Assembly (NCBI RefSeq): GCF_006540305.1
Contig: NZ_BJOR01000001.1
Span: forward strand, 2,480,001 to 2,544,000
Length of the DNA stretch: 64,000 nt
Reading direction: 5' to 3'
From: Streptomyces sp. 6-11-2
GTDB taxonomy: Bacteria; Actinomycetota; Actinomycetes; Streptomycetales; Streptomycetaceae
How positions within the stretch are numbered: the first letter of the stretch is position 1; each line of letters opens with the position of its first letter. A model generated the notes under the pieces. It was not told where the DNA came from. It searched no databases and worked only from the letters and a program-made list of their open reading frames with translations. Below are positions 21,392 through 30,261 of the stretch, in pieces. A program made the position numbers and the translations under genes.

Positions 21392-22367
21392 CGCACCCGG
21401 AAACTCGGTCCCGGCCGGCGCCGTCCAGCACCCGCACCGGCAGGGGCCGCAGGTCCGTACGCAGGGCGGCGGCCAGTTCCCGGTACTCGGCGGCGCGGGC
21501 CGCGCCGGTGCGCATGGCCAGGGCGATACGGCGGGAGGGGGCGGGGTCGGCGAAGTAGCCGGTGAGGAGCTGGTTGTTGCGGGAGGTCTCGACCCTGAGG
21601 GCGGTACGGGGCAGCAGGGTGCAGCCGAGGCCGCCGGCGACGAGCTGGACGAGGGTGGACAGCCCCGCGGCGGTCGTCGTCACCGGGGCGTTCTCGCGCC
21701 CGGCCTCGCGGCAGATGTCGAGCGCCTGGTCGCGCAGGCAGTGGCCCTCGTCGAGCAGCAGCAGATTGAGTTCCTTCAGTGCCTCGCGCGGGATGCCCTC
21801 CCGGCCGCCGAGCCGGTGGTCGAGCGGGGTCACCAGGACGAAGTCCTCGTCGAACAGGGGGAGTTCGACGACGCCGGGCACGCCGAGGGGGACGGCGAGG
21901 AGCAGCAGGTCGAGCCGCCCGCCGGCGAGCCCGTCGAGCAGGTTGGCGGTCTGCTCCTCGTGGACCTGGAGGTCGAGGTCGGGGTAGCGGTCGTGGACGA
22001 GCCGCAGCACGGTGGGCAGCAGATAGGGCGCGACGGTGGGGATGACCCCGAGCCGCAGTACGCCGGTGAAGGGCGCCCGGACGGCCTCGGCCTCCTCCAG
22101 CAGGGCGCCGACCTCCCCGAGCACGGCCTTGGCCCGGACGGCGAGCCGCTCGCCGGCGGGCGAGAGCAGCACCTTGCGCGTCGTACGCTCCAGCAGCGTG
22201 ACACCGAGTGCCTCCTCCAGCGAGGAGACGGCACCGGAGAGGGCCGGCTGGCTCATGCCGATCGCCGCGGCGGCGTCCCGGAAGTGCAGATGCTCCGCGA
22301 CCGCGGCGAAGGCGCGCAACTGGGACAGGCTAGGCTGCCTGCGCTTTCCGAGATTACCGACGGTCAC
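21387..22367 (-). CDS. oxyR: Hydrogen-peroxide-sensing LysR regulator OxyR
   Basis: The 326-residue LysR protein has the winged HTH (PSLSQLRAFAAVAEHLHFRDAAAAIGMSQPALSGAVSSLE). The redox cysteines sit in DEGHCLRDQALDIC (about residues 210 and 219), the same spacing as the Cys199/Cys208 pair of E. coli OxyR. The GTG at 22367 follows an excellent GGAGGTGG ribosome binding site; the frame further upstream is not conserved. Divergent orientation from ahpCD means it is the likely peroxide-responsive activator of that operon. Confidence 0.94.
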   Translation of the reverse strand: MTVGNLGKRRQPSLSQLRAFAAVAEHLHFRDAAAAIGMSQPALSGAVSSLEEALGVTLLERTTRKVLLSPAGERLAVRAKAVLGEVGALLEEAEAVRAPFTGVLRLGVIPTVAPYLLPTVLRLVHDRYPDLDLQVHEEQTANLLDGLAGGRLDLLLLAVPLGVPGVVELPLFDEDFVLVTPLDHRLGGREGIPREALKELNLLLLDEGHCLRDQALDICREAGRENAPVTTTAAGLSTLVQLVAGGLGCTLLPRTALRVETSRNNQLLTGYFADPAPSRRIALAMRTGAARAAEYRELAAALRTDLRPLPVRVLDGAGRDRVSGCD

Positions 22368-22500
22368 TGATAACCACCTCCGATCAACCCGACCGAGTGT
22401 AGCTATTTCTGTAATCAATGCACCGTGTGCCACCATCGGCATCGTCCAACCCATGGGAAACACCAGCGCGACCGGTGTTTCCTCGCTGCAAGGAGAGCAC
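22368..22500. promoter_or_regulatory. oxyR-ahpC divergent control region
   Basis: This 133-bp AT-richer region separates oxyR from ahpC and should contain both promoters and the OxyR operator. A TAGCTA palindrome at 22400-22405 in TGTAGCTATTTCTGTAATC is the only obvious OxyR-like half-site material. I could not delimit a full ATAG-N7-CTAT operator. Confidence 0.5.
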
Positions 22501-23055
22501 GTGCTCACTGTCGGTGACAAGTTCCCCGCGTTCGAACTGACCGCCTGCGTCTCGCTGGAGAAGGGCAAGGAGTTCGAGACGATCGACCACAAGACCTACG
22601 AGGGCAAGTGGAAGGTCGTCTTCGCCTGGCCCAAGGACTTCACCTTCGTGTGCCCGACCGAGATCGCCGCCTTCGGCAAGCTGAACGACGAGTTCGCCGA
22701 CCGCGACGCCCAGGTCCTCGGCTTCTCCGGCGACTCGGAGTTCGTCCACCACGCCTGGCGCAAGGACCACGACGACCTGCGTGACCTGCCGTTCCCGATG
22801 ATGGCGGACTCCAAGCACGAGCTGATGCGCGACCTCGGCATCGAGGGCGAGGACGGCTTCGCCAAGCGCGCGGTCTTCATCGTGGACCAGAACAACGAGA
22901 TCCAGTTCTCCATGGTGACGGCGGGCTCGGTCGGCCGTAACCCCAAGGAGGTCCTGCGGGTCCTGGACGCCCTCCAGACGGACGAGCTGTGCCCCTGCAA
23001 CTGGACCAAGGGCGACGAGACCCTCGACCCGGTCGCCCTGCTGGCGGGTGAGTGA
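22501..23055 (+). CDS. ahpC: Alkyl hydroperoxide reductase C (peroxiredoxin)
   Basis: AhpC reduces hydrogen peroxide, organic hydroperoxides and peroxynitrite. The 184-residue protein has the peroxidatic cysteine in DFTFVCPTE (residue 51) and C-terminal cysteines in DELCPCNW. The GTG at 22501 follows AAGGAG, and the family N-terminus [13 protein letters not shown] matches. AhpD lies 4 bp downstream and would recycle oxidised AhpC. Confidence 0.96.
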   Translation: MLTVGDKFPAFELTACVSLEKGKEFETIDHKTYEGKWKVVFAWPKDFTFVCPTEIAAFGKLNDEFADRDAQVLGFSGDSEFVHHAWRKDHDDLRDLPFPMMADSKHELMRDLGIEGEDGFAKRAVFIVDQNNEIQFSMVTAGSVGRNPKEVLRVLDALQTDELCPCNWTKGDETLDPVALLAGE

Positions 23056-23059
23056 CCCC

Positions 23060-23593
23060 ATGTCCCTGGACTCCCTGAAGTCCGCCGTCCCGGACTACGC
23101 CAAGGACCTCAAGCTCAACCTGGGCTCGGTCATCGGCAACAGCGACCTCCCCGCGCAGCAGCTGTGGGGCACGGTGCTGGCCACGGCGATCGCCTCGCGC
23201 TCGCCGATCGTCCTGCGTGAGCTGGAGCCGGAGGCGAAGGCGAACCTGTCGCCGGAGGCGTACACCGCGGCGAAGGCCGCGGCGGCCGTCATGGCGATGA
23301 ACAACGTCTTCTACCGCACCCGCCACCTCCTGTCCGACCAGGAGTACGGCACCCTGCGGGCCGGCCTGCGGATGAACGTCATCGGCAACCCCGGCGTCGA
23401 CAAGATCGACTTCGAGCTGTGGTCCTTCGCCGTCTCCGCAATCAACGGCTGCGGCATGTGCCTCGACTCCCACGAGCAGGTCCTGCGCAAGGCCGGCGTG
23501 GACCGCGAGGTCATCCAGGAAGCGTTCAAGATCGCCGCGGTGGTCCAGGCCGTCGCGACGACCCTCGACGCGGAAGCGGCCCTCGCGGAGTAA
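23060..23593 (+). CDS. ahpD: Alkyl hydroperoxide reductase D
   Basis: AhpD is the alkylhydroperoxidase/adaptor that reduces AhpC in actinobacteria. The 177-residue protein contains the catalytic CxxC and histidine in [10 protein letters not shown] (Cys131, Cys134, His138). The ATG at 23060 begins the conserved [20 protein letters not shown]; a GTG 12 bp earlier overlaps ahpC and is an alternative start. It is cotranscribed with ahpC and ends at a strong hairpin. Confidence 0.95.
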   Translation: MSLDSLKSAVPDYAKDLKLNLGSVIGNSDLPAQQLWGTVLATAIASRSPIVLRELEPEAKANLSPEAYTAAKAAAAVMAMNNVFYRTRHLLSDQEYGTLRAGLRMNVIGNPGVDKIDFELWSFAVSAINGCGMCLDSHEQVLRKAGVDREVIQEAFKIAAVVQAVATTLDAEAALAE

Positions 23594-23608
23594 CGCGCAC
23601 CGCACGGC

Positions 23609-23644
23609 CGAACCCCGTCCACCCTCGAAGGTGGACGGGGTTCG
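23609..23644. terminator. Terminator after ahpD
   Basis: A perfect 15-bp inverted repeat (arms 23609-23623 and 23630-23644, loop CTCGAA), followed by a T-containing stretch, separates ahpD from the convergent transporter gene. Confidence 0.9.
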
Positions 23645-23649
23645 TCGTT

Positions 23650-24960
23650 TCAGCTCGGTTCGGGACCCCCCGAGCCGGACGGCACGGTGGCCGGCTCCGC
23701 CGGAGCCGCCTCGGGCACGCGTGTCTGACGCCGCTCCTGCTCGCGTGCATAGGCCCGCAGATATCCCACCACCGTGTTCGTCACCGCCACCAGCGGCACC
23801 GCCACCACCGCGCCGCCGATCCCCGCGATCAGCCCGCCCGCGGCGACCGACAGGACCACCGCCAGCGGGTGCACCCGCACGGCACGGCCGAGGATGAACG
23901 GTTGCAGCACGTGCCCCTCGAGCTGCTGCACCGCCAGCACCACCACCAGGACCATCACCGCGGTGAAGACTCCCTGGGTGACCAGGGCCACGACCACCGC
24001 CAGCGCGCCCGACACCACCGCGCCCACCAGCGGGATGAAGGCGAACAGGAAGATGAAGACGGCCAGCGGCACCGCCATCGGCACATTGAGGAAGTAGATC
24101 CCCAGCCCGATGAAGATCGCGTCGATCAGCGCCACGATCACCGTGCCGCGCACATACGCGGTCAGCGTGCGCCAGGCCCGCGGACCGGCACCGGCCACGC
24201 CCGGACGCGCCGCAGCCGGCACCAGCTTCAGCGTCCACTCCCAGATGCGCCGGCCGTCGTAGAGCAGGAACAGCGTGGAGAAGACCGTCAGCAGAATCCC
24301 GGTCAGCGCCTCCACGATCACCGTCACGCCCTGCAGGCCGGCCGAGGTGATCTGGTCGGTGTTGGCGCCGACCGCGTCCCGCAGGTTCTTCGCTATCTGG
24401 TTGATCTGCTTGTCGGTCACATGGAAGGGGCTGTTCAGCAGCCACTTGCGCAGCTGGTCGATGCCGTCCTGGATCTGGGTGGAGAGCGTGTCGATGTTCT
24501 CCATGACCTGCCAGGTCACGAACCACCCGATCAGCCCCATGATGACGAAGCCGAGGATCGCGGTGAGCGCGGTGGCCGGCCCGCGCGGCAGCCCGTACCG
24601 CCTCAGCCACGCCACCGTCGGCTGGAGCAGCGCCGTGATGAGCAGCGCGGTGACGAACGCGAGCACCACCAGCTGGATGGCGCTGATGGCGCGCATCAGC
24701 ACCCACACGGTGCCCGCGAGCACCAGCACCCGCCAGCCCGCCTCCGCCGCCACCCGTACGCCCCACGGCACGGCCTGGGCGGGATCGGGCCGGGCGGGGC
24801 CGGCGATCGGGTCCGGCAAGGGCTCGGGGTCCACGTCCGGCTCCGGCCCGGCGGGGTCGGTGTGGTCCTTCTCCACCTCGGCACGACGCTCGTCCAACCG
24901 CTCACCCATTTCGGTGAGTCCGGCGCCGAGCCGGCCGAGCCACCCTGGCACTCGCGACAT
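23650..24960 (-). CDS. AI-2E family transporter
   Basis: The 436-residue protein has a charged N-terminal region (to ~75) and about eight membrane helices in the AI-2E/YdiK/PerM arrangement. The long extracytoplasmic helical segment lies between helices 3 and 4 (~155-230), and the late helix pair contains GAVVSGALAVVVALVTQG and EGHVLQPFILGRAVRVHPLAV. Family members export small metabolites or ions; the substrate here is unknown. The ATG at 24960 has an AGAGGA site 7 bp upstream. Confidence 0.9.
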   Translation of the reverse strand: MSRVPGWLGRLGAGLTEMGERLDERRAEVEKDHTDPAGPEPDVDPEPLPDPIAGPARPDPAQAVPWGVRVAAEAGWRVLVLAGTVWVLMRAISAIQLVVLAFVTALLITALLQPTVAWLRRYGLPRGPATALTAILGFVIMGLIGWFVTWQVMENIDTLSTQIQDGIDQLRKWLLNSPFHVTDKQINQIAKNLRDAVGANTDQITSAGLQGVTVIVEALTGILLTVFSTLFLLYDGRRIWEWTLKLVPAAARPGVAGAGPRAWRTLTAYVRGTVIVALIDAIFIGLGIYFLNVPMAVPLAVFIFLFAFIPLVGAVVSGALAVVVALVTQGVFTAVMVLVVVLAVQQLEGHVLQPFILGRAVRVHPLAVVLSVAAGGLIAGIGGAVVAVPLVAVTNTVVGYLRAYAREQERRQTRVPEAAPAEPATVPSGSGGPEPS

Positions 24961-25030
24961 GATCCGTCCTCTTCCCCCGTCTCTCCCCACCACTCCCCCC
25001 TGGAGTCGTCCGGACCGACCGTACAGGGCA

Positions 25031-25063
25031 ACAGCCCCTCCCCCTAAGACGGGGAGGGGCTGT
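25031..25063. terminator. Terminator after the SLT transglycosylase gene
   Basis: ACAGCCCCTCCCC (25031-25043) pairs with GGGGAGGGGCTGT (25051-25063). It lies just downstream of the SLT gene on the minus strand and upstream of the transporter. Confidence 0.85.
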
Positions 25064-25092
25064 GCGGAGGTTGAGTTCGGCGGTGGTCCGGC

Positions 25093-25797
25093 TCAGTACC
25101 AGTGGTTGGCCTGCCAGAAGTTCCACGCGTCGCAGGGGCTGCCGTAGCGGCTGTCCATGTAGTTCAGGCCCCACTTGATCTGGGTGGCCGGGTTGGTCTG
25201 CCAGTCGGCGCCCACGGAGGACATCTTGGAGCCGGGCAGCGCCTGGAACAGGCCGTACGCGCCGGACGAGGGGTTGACCGCCCGGTAGTTCCAGCTGGAC
25301 TCGTGGTTCACGATGTTGCTGAAGCACTGGAACTGACCCGCGGGCACCATCGAACGCGCCATCGCCTGGATCTGCGAGATGGTGTACGAGCTCTGCACCG
25401 GGAAGCTGGAGGCGTCGCGGCTCGCGGAACGGCTGGCCGCCGCCTCGAGCTCGGCGCGCTCCTTGGCTTCCTTGGCGGCCTTCTCGGCCCTCTCGGCCTC
25501 CGCCTTCTTGGCGATCGCCGTCTGGGCGGCGGCCTTGCGGGCGGCCTGCTCGGCCTCCTTCTTGGCGCTCGCGTCCGCGGCGATGGCCTGTGCGTCGGCC
25601 TGCTGCGCCAGGGAGGCGGTCTGCACCTGGGCCTGCTGGCCTACGGGGATGTCCGCGAGAAGCGTCGCGTCGGCTGCCATCGCCTCGGCGTCGTTGTTCT
25701 GCGCGGTGCTGCCCGAGGCAACACCGACGACGCTTCCGACAGCGGTGACCGCGGTGGCGGAGGCCACTGCGAATCCCCGGACCGAGATCCGGCTCAC
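25093..25797 (-). CDS. Secreted SLT-domain transglycosylase
   Basis: The ~234-residue protein has a signal peptide (RGFAVASATAVTAVGSVVGVASGS), an Ala/Lys/Glu-rich coiled coil (~60-125) and a C-terminal lysozyme-like SLT domain with the catalytic Glu in NHESSWNYRAVNPSSGAYGLFQALPG. Such enzymes cleave peptidoglycan during growth or germination. The GTG at 25797 is preferred because GGAAGGA lies 6 bp upstream; an ATG at 25815 is the alternative. A 450-bp upstream region with nested inverted repeats suggests RNA-level control. Confidence 0.88.
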   Translation of the reverse strand: MSRISVRGFAVASATAVTAVGSVVGVASGSTAQNNDAEAMAADATLLADIPVGQQAQVQTASLAQQADAQAIAADASAKKEAEQAARKAAAQTAIAKKAEAERAEKAAKEAKERAELEAAASRSASRDASSFPVQSSYTISQIQAMARSMVPAGQFQCFSNIVNHESSWNYRAVNPSSGAYGLFQALPGSKMSSVGADWQTNPATQIKWGLNYMDSRYGSPCDAWNFWQANHWY

Positions 25798-25907
25798 ACG
25801 GTTTCCTTCCAGCATCGCCCGCTTCGGTGACCCTGGCGGACGCAATCGTGCCCCTGGCACTGGCCTCCCCACTGCGCGGTCACGGGAGGCGCGGGCCCGG
25901 TGGGCAA

Positions 25908-26054
25908 CTCCCCCGAGGGGAGCGCCGCGTGGTGCTCGGGCGGCATACGACGACGCTATGGAGTTGAAGCGTGCTGCTCAGGTGTCGCTCTGCACCTCCC
26001 CCAGGGCTCAACGCCTGGGAGGTGCCCCTCAGGGGGTACAGAAGTGTCGTATGC
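25908..26054. other. Nested inverted repeats in the SLT upstream region (candidate structured RNA)
   Basis: GCATACGAC (25943-25951) pairs with GTCGTATGC (26046-26054). Inside this outer stem sit the hairpin GCACCTCCC..GGGAGGTGC (25992-26025, extended by CCAGG/CCTGG) and CCCC-TCA-GGGG (about 26024-26034). A further hairpin CTCCCC-CGA-GGGGAG follows at 25908-25922 towards the SLT gene. On the minus strand this would be the mRNA leader; on the plus strand it could be a small RNA. The tail sequence typical of c-di-AMP riboswitches was not found. Confidence 0.5.
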
Positions 26055-26114
26055 GGGGCCTGACAGGAATGAGACTCTGCCGTAATCCAACGCCGCAAGG
26101 CAATTCTGAGTTGC

Positions 26115-26130
26115 GTGTGAAAGCTCACAC
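26115..26130. promoter_or_regulatory. GTGTGA-N4-TCACAC inverted repeat
   Basis: The 6-bp arms resemble Crp half-sites (TGTGA/TCACA), but the spacer is 4 bp instead of 6. It lies upstream of the structured region in front of the SLT gene, within the 452-bp gap between that gene and phoH. A DNA-binding site is plausible; the protein is unknown. Confidence 0.35.
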
Positions 26131-26222
26131 ACCATTCGGCCCAAGGGTTTTCCCCAAATGCCCGCACACGCGGACGCCGCCCGGCTAGGCTCAGGCCTTT
26201 GCCGGACGGCGCCAACTCCCGT

Positions 26223-26237
26223 ATCACCCTTGAGGGT
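26223..26237 (-). terminator. Small hairpin after phoH
   Basis: CACCC-TTGA-GGGTG lies about 13 bp downstream of the phoH stop on the minus strand. It is a modest terminator candidate separating phoH from the SLT leader. Confidence 0.45.
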
Positions 26238-26249
26238 GGGCGGATGGGA

Positions 26250-27575
26250 TCAGATGTGCCCGTCCTCCAGCATTTCGGTCACAAGGGCCGCGATCTGGGA
26301 CCTCTCGGACCGGGTCAGTGTCACGTGCGCGAAGAGCGGATGGCCCTTCAGTTTCTCCACGACGGCGACGACACCGTCGTAGCGACCGACCCGCAGATTG
26401 TCCCGCTGCGCCACGTCATGGGTCAGAACCACCCGCGAGTTGGCCCCGATCCGGGACAGAACGGTCAGCAGGACGTTCCGCTCCAGAGACTGGGCCTCGT
26501 CCACGATCACGAACGCGTCGTGCAGCGACCGGCCGCGGATGTGGGTGAGCGGCAGGACCTCCAGCATCCCGCGCGCGGTGACCTCCTCGATGACCTCCCG
26601 GGACGTGACCGCCGACAGCGTGTCGAAGACCGCCTGCGCCCACGGGTTCATCTTCTCCGCCTCGGTGCCCGGCAGATAGCCGAGCTCCTGGCCGCCGACG
26701 GCGTACAGCGGACGGAAGACCATCACCTTCTGGTGCTGACGGCGCTCCAGGACCGCCTCCAGACCCGCGCACAGCGCCAGCGCCGACTTGCCGGTGCCGG
26801 CCCGGCCGCCCATCGACACGATCCCGACGTCCGGGTCGAGCAGCAGGTCCAGCGCGATCCGCTGCTCCGCGCTGCGCCCCTTGATGCCGAACGCCTCCCG
26901 GTCGCCGCGCACCAGCCGGACGCCGCCCTCGGGTGTGACGCGGCCCAGGGCCTTGCCCCGCTCGGACTGGATCGTCAGACCGGTGTGCACGGGCAGACCG
27001 ACCGCCTCCGGAACGTGGAGGTGACCCTCCTCGAAGAGGATGTCCACCTGTTCACCCGGCAGGGTGAGTTCGGACATCCCGGTCCAGCCGGAGGAGTCGG
27101 TGATGGCGAGTTCCGCGCGGTACTCCTCGGCCAGCAGGCCGACGGAGGACGCCTTGATGCGCAGCGGCAGGTCCTTCGAGACGACGGTGACGTCGTACCC
27201 TTCCGCCTGCAGGTTGCGGGCGACCGCGAGGATGCGGGAGTCGTTGTCCCCCAGGCGGTAGCCGGTGGGCAGCACGCTGGGGTCCGAGTGGTTGAGCTCG
27301 ACCCGGATCGTTCCGCCGAGGTCCCCGATCGGGATGGGGGCGTCGAGGCGACCGTGCCGGACCCGGTAGTCGTCCAGCAGGCGCAGGGCCTGCCGGGCGA
27401 AGTAGCCGAGTTCGGGATGGTGCCGCTTGGCCTCCAGTTCCGTGACCACGACGATCGGGAGCACGACCTCGTGCTCGTCGAAGCGGGTCAGGGCGTTCGG
27501 GTCCGCCAGCAGGACGCTGGTGTCGAGAACGTAGGTGCGCCGGTCTGGCTTGTGGCGCTTTGTGCTGGTCACCAC
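26250..27575 (-). CDS. phoH: PIN-PhoH family ATPase
   Basis: The 441-residue protein combines an N-terminal PIN-type ribonuclease domain ([14 protein letters not shown], residues ~13-26, with later acidic residues in NDSRILAVA) and a C-terminal PhoH ATPase with Walker [11 protein letters not shown] and Walker [10 protein letters not shown]. PhoH2-like proteins are RNA helicases/RNases. Two adjacent GTG codons (27575 and 27572) lie 10-13 bp from an AGGGGG site. The longer frame upstream is unlikely to be translated. It stands alone. Confidence 0.9.
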   Translation of the reverse strand: MVTSTKRHKPDRRTYVLDTSVLLADPNALTRFDEHEVVLPIVVVTELEAKRHHPELGYFARQALRLLDDYRVRHGRLDAPIPIGDLGGTIRVELNHSDPSVLPTGYRLGDNDSRILAVARNLQAEGYDVTVVSKDLPLRIKASSVGLLAEEYRAELAITDSSGWTGMSELTLPGEQVDILFEEGHLHVPEAVGLPVHTGLTIQSERGKALGRVTPEGGVRLVRGDREAFGIKGRSAEQRIALDLLLDPDVGIVSMGGRAGTGKSALALCAGLEAVLERRQHQKVMVFRPLYAVGGQELGYLPGTEAEKMNPWAQAVFDTLSAVTSREVIEEVTARGMLEVLPLTHIRGRSLHDAFVIVDEAQSLERNVLLTVLSRIGANSRVVLTHDVAQRDNLRVGRYDGVVAVVEKLKGHPLFAHVTLTRSERSQIAALVTEMLEDGHI

Positions 27576-27915
27576 GGAAGGACGTACCCCCTCGGATGAG
27601 GTCGGGGAGCGACGAGACGGAGGCCGGGCCGGGCGGGCGGGAGTAAGCCGGCCGGTCGACGGCCCCCGCACACGGCGGGCCGAAAACCGGCCATCCACGT
27701 CTTCGTCCGTGCTGTGACCGCACGGTCGGGCTCGTACAAAGGGCCTCCCGGGCGGACGGCCCCGAGCCGTCCGCTGAGATCCGACGCCCGTGGTTCGGGT
27801 GTCGACCTGTTTGCCTTATGCCCTCGAAGATGCGCCGCCATGCAAATACACGGAACGACGCACGAATGAACTCCTCGTGAAGAGGTGGCACCCGGGTGAC
27901 GGAAGGGGTATGTCC
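27576..27915. other. Leader region between uppS and phoH
   Basis: This 340-bp non-coding stretch contains a perfect 9-bp hairpin (GCGGACGGC 27752-27760 with GCCGTCCGC 27766-27774), probably the uppS terminator, and the 10-bp palindrome CACCCGGGTG at 27889-27898 just after the uppS stop. It should also hold the phoH promoter. No convincing coding frame was found. Confidence 0.5.
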
Positions 27916-28689
27916 TCAGCCGCCGTAGCGGCGGCCCCGGGCCGCGTAGTCGCGCAGCGCGCGCAGGAAGTCGACCTTGCGGAAGGCCGGCCAGAAGACG
28001 TCGCAGAAGTAGTACTCGGAGTGGGCCGTCTGCCAGATCATGAAGCCGGACAGCCGCTGCTCCCCGCTGGTGCGGATCACCAGGTCCGGGTCGGGCTGGG
28101 CCTTGGTGTACAGGTGGCGGCCGATCATGTCGATGTCGACGGACTCGGCGAGGTCCTCCATGGAGGTGCCCCGGTCGTGGGCGTCGAGGAGCATGGAGCG
28201 CACGGCGTCGGCGATCTCCTGCCGGCCGCCGTAGCCGATGGCGACGTTGACGACTATTCCGTCGACGTGGGCGGTGGCCTCCTCGGCCTCCTTGAGGGTG
28301 GCCTGCATGACCGGCGGCAGCAGGTCCATGGTGCCGACGTGGTGGACGCGCCAGCGGCCGTCGGCGGCCAGGGTGCGTACGACGTCCTCGATGATGCCGA
28401 GGAGCGGGACGAGTTCTTCCTGGGGCCGGTCGAAGTTGTCCGTGGAGAGCAGCCAGAGCGTGACGACCTTGACGTCCGTCTCGGTGCACCAGCCGAGGAA
28501 CTCCTCGATCTTGTCCGCGCCGGCCCGGTGGCCCTGGGCGGTGGTGGAACCGGCGGCCTTCGCCCAGCGCCGGTTGCCGTCCATGATGACGCCGATGTGC
28601 TTGGGCACCTGAGCGGGGTCCAGGTGGCCCTCCACCCGGCGTGCGTACAGCCTGACCAGCAGGCCGCGCAGCTTGTCGCGCAGGTTCAC
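27916..28689 (-). CDS. uppS: Undecaprenyl (isoprenyl) diphosphate synthase
   Basis: This cis-prenyltransferase condenses IPP units into the C50-C55 lipid carrier used for peptidoglycan and other envelope polymers. The 257-residue protein has the catalytic Asp in GVIMDGNRRWA, then GHRAGADKI, TLWLLSTDNFDRP and the C-terminal IRTSGEQRLSGFMIWQ and SEYYFCDVFWP motifs. The GTG at 28689 begins the conserved NLRDKLRGLLVRLYARR; the longer frame is not family-like. It lies behind a strong hairpin with a T tract. Confidence 0.92.
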   Translation of the reverse strand: MNLRDKLRGLLVRLYARRVEGHLDPAQVPKHIGVIMDGNRRWAKAAGSTTAQGHRAGADKIEEFLGWCTETDVKVVTLWLLSTDNFDRPQEELVPLLGIIEDVVRTLAADGRWRVHHVGTMDLLPPVMQATLKEAEEATAHVDGIVVNVAIGYGGRQEIADAVRSMLLDAHDRGTSMEDLAESVDIDMIGRHLYTKAQPDPDLVIRTSGEQRLSGFMIWQTAHSEYYFCDVFWPAFRKVDFLRALRDYAARGRRYGG

Positions 28690-28868
28690 GTGTTCGTCAG
28701 CCCCTCCGTATGGATCGGACAGGCGCGGCCGGGGGCGTTCCCTGTCCGTGCGGCGGCCTGGTCCGTATGGCGGTCCCCGGGGGCGAAGCCTACCCCCGGC
28801 ATTCCCAGCGTCCCTCAACAGGGCGCTGTGCGCGCCCTGGTGTATCAGACGCGGGACTCGCGACTCCC

Positions 28869-28912
28869 AAAGAAAACGGGCCGGTCCGTGGGGGGGGAGA
28901 CGGACCGGCCCG
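28869..28912 (-). terminator. Intrinsic terminator upstream of uppS
   Basis: A 13-bp perfect stem (CGGGCCGGTCCGT 28877-28889 with ACGGACCGGCCCG 28900-28912) is followed on the minus strand by TTTTCTTT. Since it lies 180 bp upstream of uppS on the same strand, it ends an upstream transcript or acts as an attenuator. Confidence 0.8.
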
Positions 28913-29087
28913 AGGGGGGGTTTCCACCATAACCCTTCGTAAGGGCTGGTGTGTGCCCAGACGCGACAAAATTACTCTCCGGAGTTGTGCGGCGACGCAT
29001 GGAAATCGCACCGGAGCGCCGGAATCCAACATTCCGCACCCGATCATGGCTGAATCGCGACGGAATCAGCGGCCAAACGGACGGGAT

Positions 29088-29300
29088 TCAACGAGAAGCG
29101 AAGGGGCTCGGCCATTTGGGGTCGCACGGCGTGTTGCCCCGGATCCCTCCCATGGGCGACCCGGCCGCGAACGCCCGCTTGACGCCGACGGCACCCGCCC
29201 CGCACCGGCCTCCGGGCCGGGCGGATACCGCCATCAGGGGGCTGTGCGGCACCGCGCAGCCCCCTCCACCACGCGGCACCGACCGCGCGGCTTTGCTCAC
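29088..29300 (-). CDS. Candidate small protein, unknown
   Basis: This 70-codon frame starts with GTG behind AAGGGA at 7-bp spacing and ends before the terminator at 28869-28912. The peptide is Gly/Arg/Pro-rich, ends in GGIRGNTPCDPKWPSPFASR and matches no family I know. A GGGGGCTG/CAGCCCCC hairpin lies inside it (about 29237-29264). The good start site and GC-rich third positions support coding, but a structured leader RNA is an equal alternative. Confidence 0.35.
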   Translation of the reverse strand: MSKAARSVPRGGGGCAVPHSPLMAVSARPGGRCGAGAVGVKRAFAAGSPMGGIRGNTPCDPKWPSPFASR

Positions 29301-29396
29301 GCGAATTCCCTTGGTCTGAACTTTACGGGCGGTGAAACGGGTGACGCGAGGGGCAAGCGGTAACGATGTGAGAACAGGCGCCCCATTGTGGGTGTT

Positions 29397-30191
29397 TCAC
29401 CTCGCCCTGCGGGCCTCGACGAGGTGGCGGGTGCTGTACGCCACGAACGGACCCCGCGCCTCGATCCGTTCGTGCAGCGCCCGCAGCCGGGGCTCGTACG
29501 CCTCGACGGTGAACCCGGGGACCATCCAGACCACCTTGCGCAGGAAGTGCACGACGGCGGCGATGTCGTGGAACTCCATCCGCAGGCGTTCCGCGCGCAG
29601 GTCGACGACCTCCAGACCGGCCGCCCGCGCGTCCGCGCTCTCGCGGTCGGGGTGGCGGACGGCGCGCGACTCCTCCGGCTGGGGCCCGAGGAAGTGCTCG
29701 ACGAGTTCGAAGACGCTGCCGGGCCCGACGTGCTGGGCGAAGTACGTCCCGCCGGGCTCAAGGACGCGGGCGATCTCCGCCCAGTGTGGGCGTACGGGGT
29801 GCCGGCTGACGACGAGGTCGAAGGCGCCGTCGGCGAACGGCAGCGGCGCGTCCTCCGGGGAGTCGACGACCACGACACCCCGCGGGCGGAGCAGTGCGGT
29901 GGCCCCGGCCACGTTCGGAGGCCAGCCCTCGGTGGCGGCGAGCAGCGCGGGAGCGGCCTCGGCCCGACCGAGCGCGAAGTCGAGGACCTCCCCTCCCCCG
30001 GTCTGCACGTCGAGCACGGCGCGGGCCCCGGCCAGCCGGGCGGCCATCGAGACGGCGTACCCCCAGGAGGGCCGCTCTTCGGTGGCCCGGCCCGCGAACC
30101 ACGAGAAGTCCCAGCCCGCGGTGGGAACGGCGGCCCCCTCGGCGACGAGGTCGTCGAAAGAGCGGGCGGGACGGTCCTGACGGTCTGCCAT
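29397..30191 (-). CDS. SAM-dependent methyltransferase (type 11)
   Basis: The 264-residue cytoplasmic protein has a Rossmann-type methyltransferase core. Motif I is degenerate (AVLDVQTGGGEVLDFAL, ~65-80), followed by VVVDSPEDAPLPFADGAFDLVVSRHPVRPHWAEIARVLEPGG, the usual type-11 post-motif region. The C-terminal helix with VVHFLRKVVWMVPGFTVEAY is typical of actinobacterial members. The substrate is unknown. The ATG at 30191 starts MADRQDRPARSFDDLVAEG. Confidence 0.88.
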   Translation of the reverse strand: MADRQDRPARSFDDLVAEGAAVPTAGWDFSWFAGRATEERPSWGYAVSMAARLAGARAVLDVQTGGGEVLDFALGRAEAAPALLAATEGWPPNVAGATALLRPRGVVVVDSPEDAPLPFADGAFDLVVSRHPVRPHWAEIARVLEPGGTYFAQHVGPGSVFELVEHFLGPQPEESRAVRHPDRESADARAAGLEVVDLRAERLRMEFHDIAAVVHFLRKVVWMVPGFTVEAYEPRLRALHERIEARGPFVAYSTRHLVEARRAR

Positions 30192-30261
30192 GCAGGTGAT
30201 CGTCCCCGAAACCGGTCCCCCGCCGCCTCCCATATACGGACGCGCACGTCCTCGGCCGTCC

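Noticed and set aside
25798..26249. A c-di-AMP (ydaO) riboswitch upstream of the SLT gene
   Set aside because: The conserved GAACCCGUCAGCUAACC-type tail was not found on either strand, so only a generic structured region is claimed.
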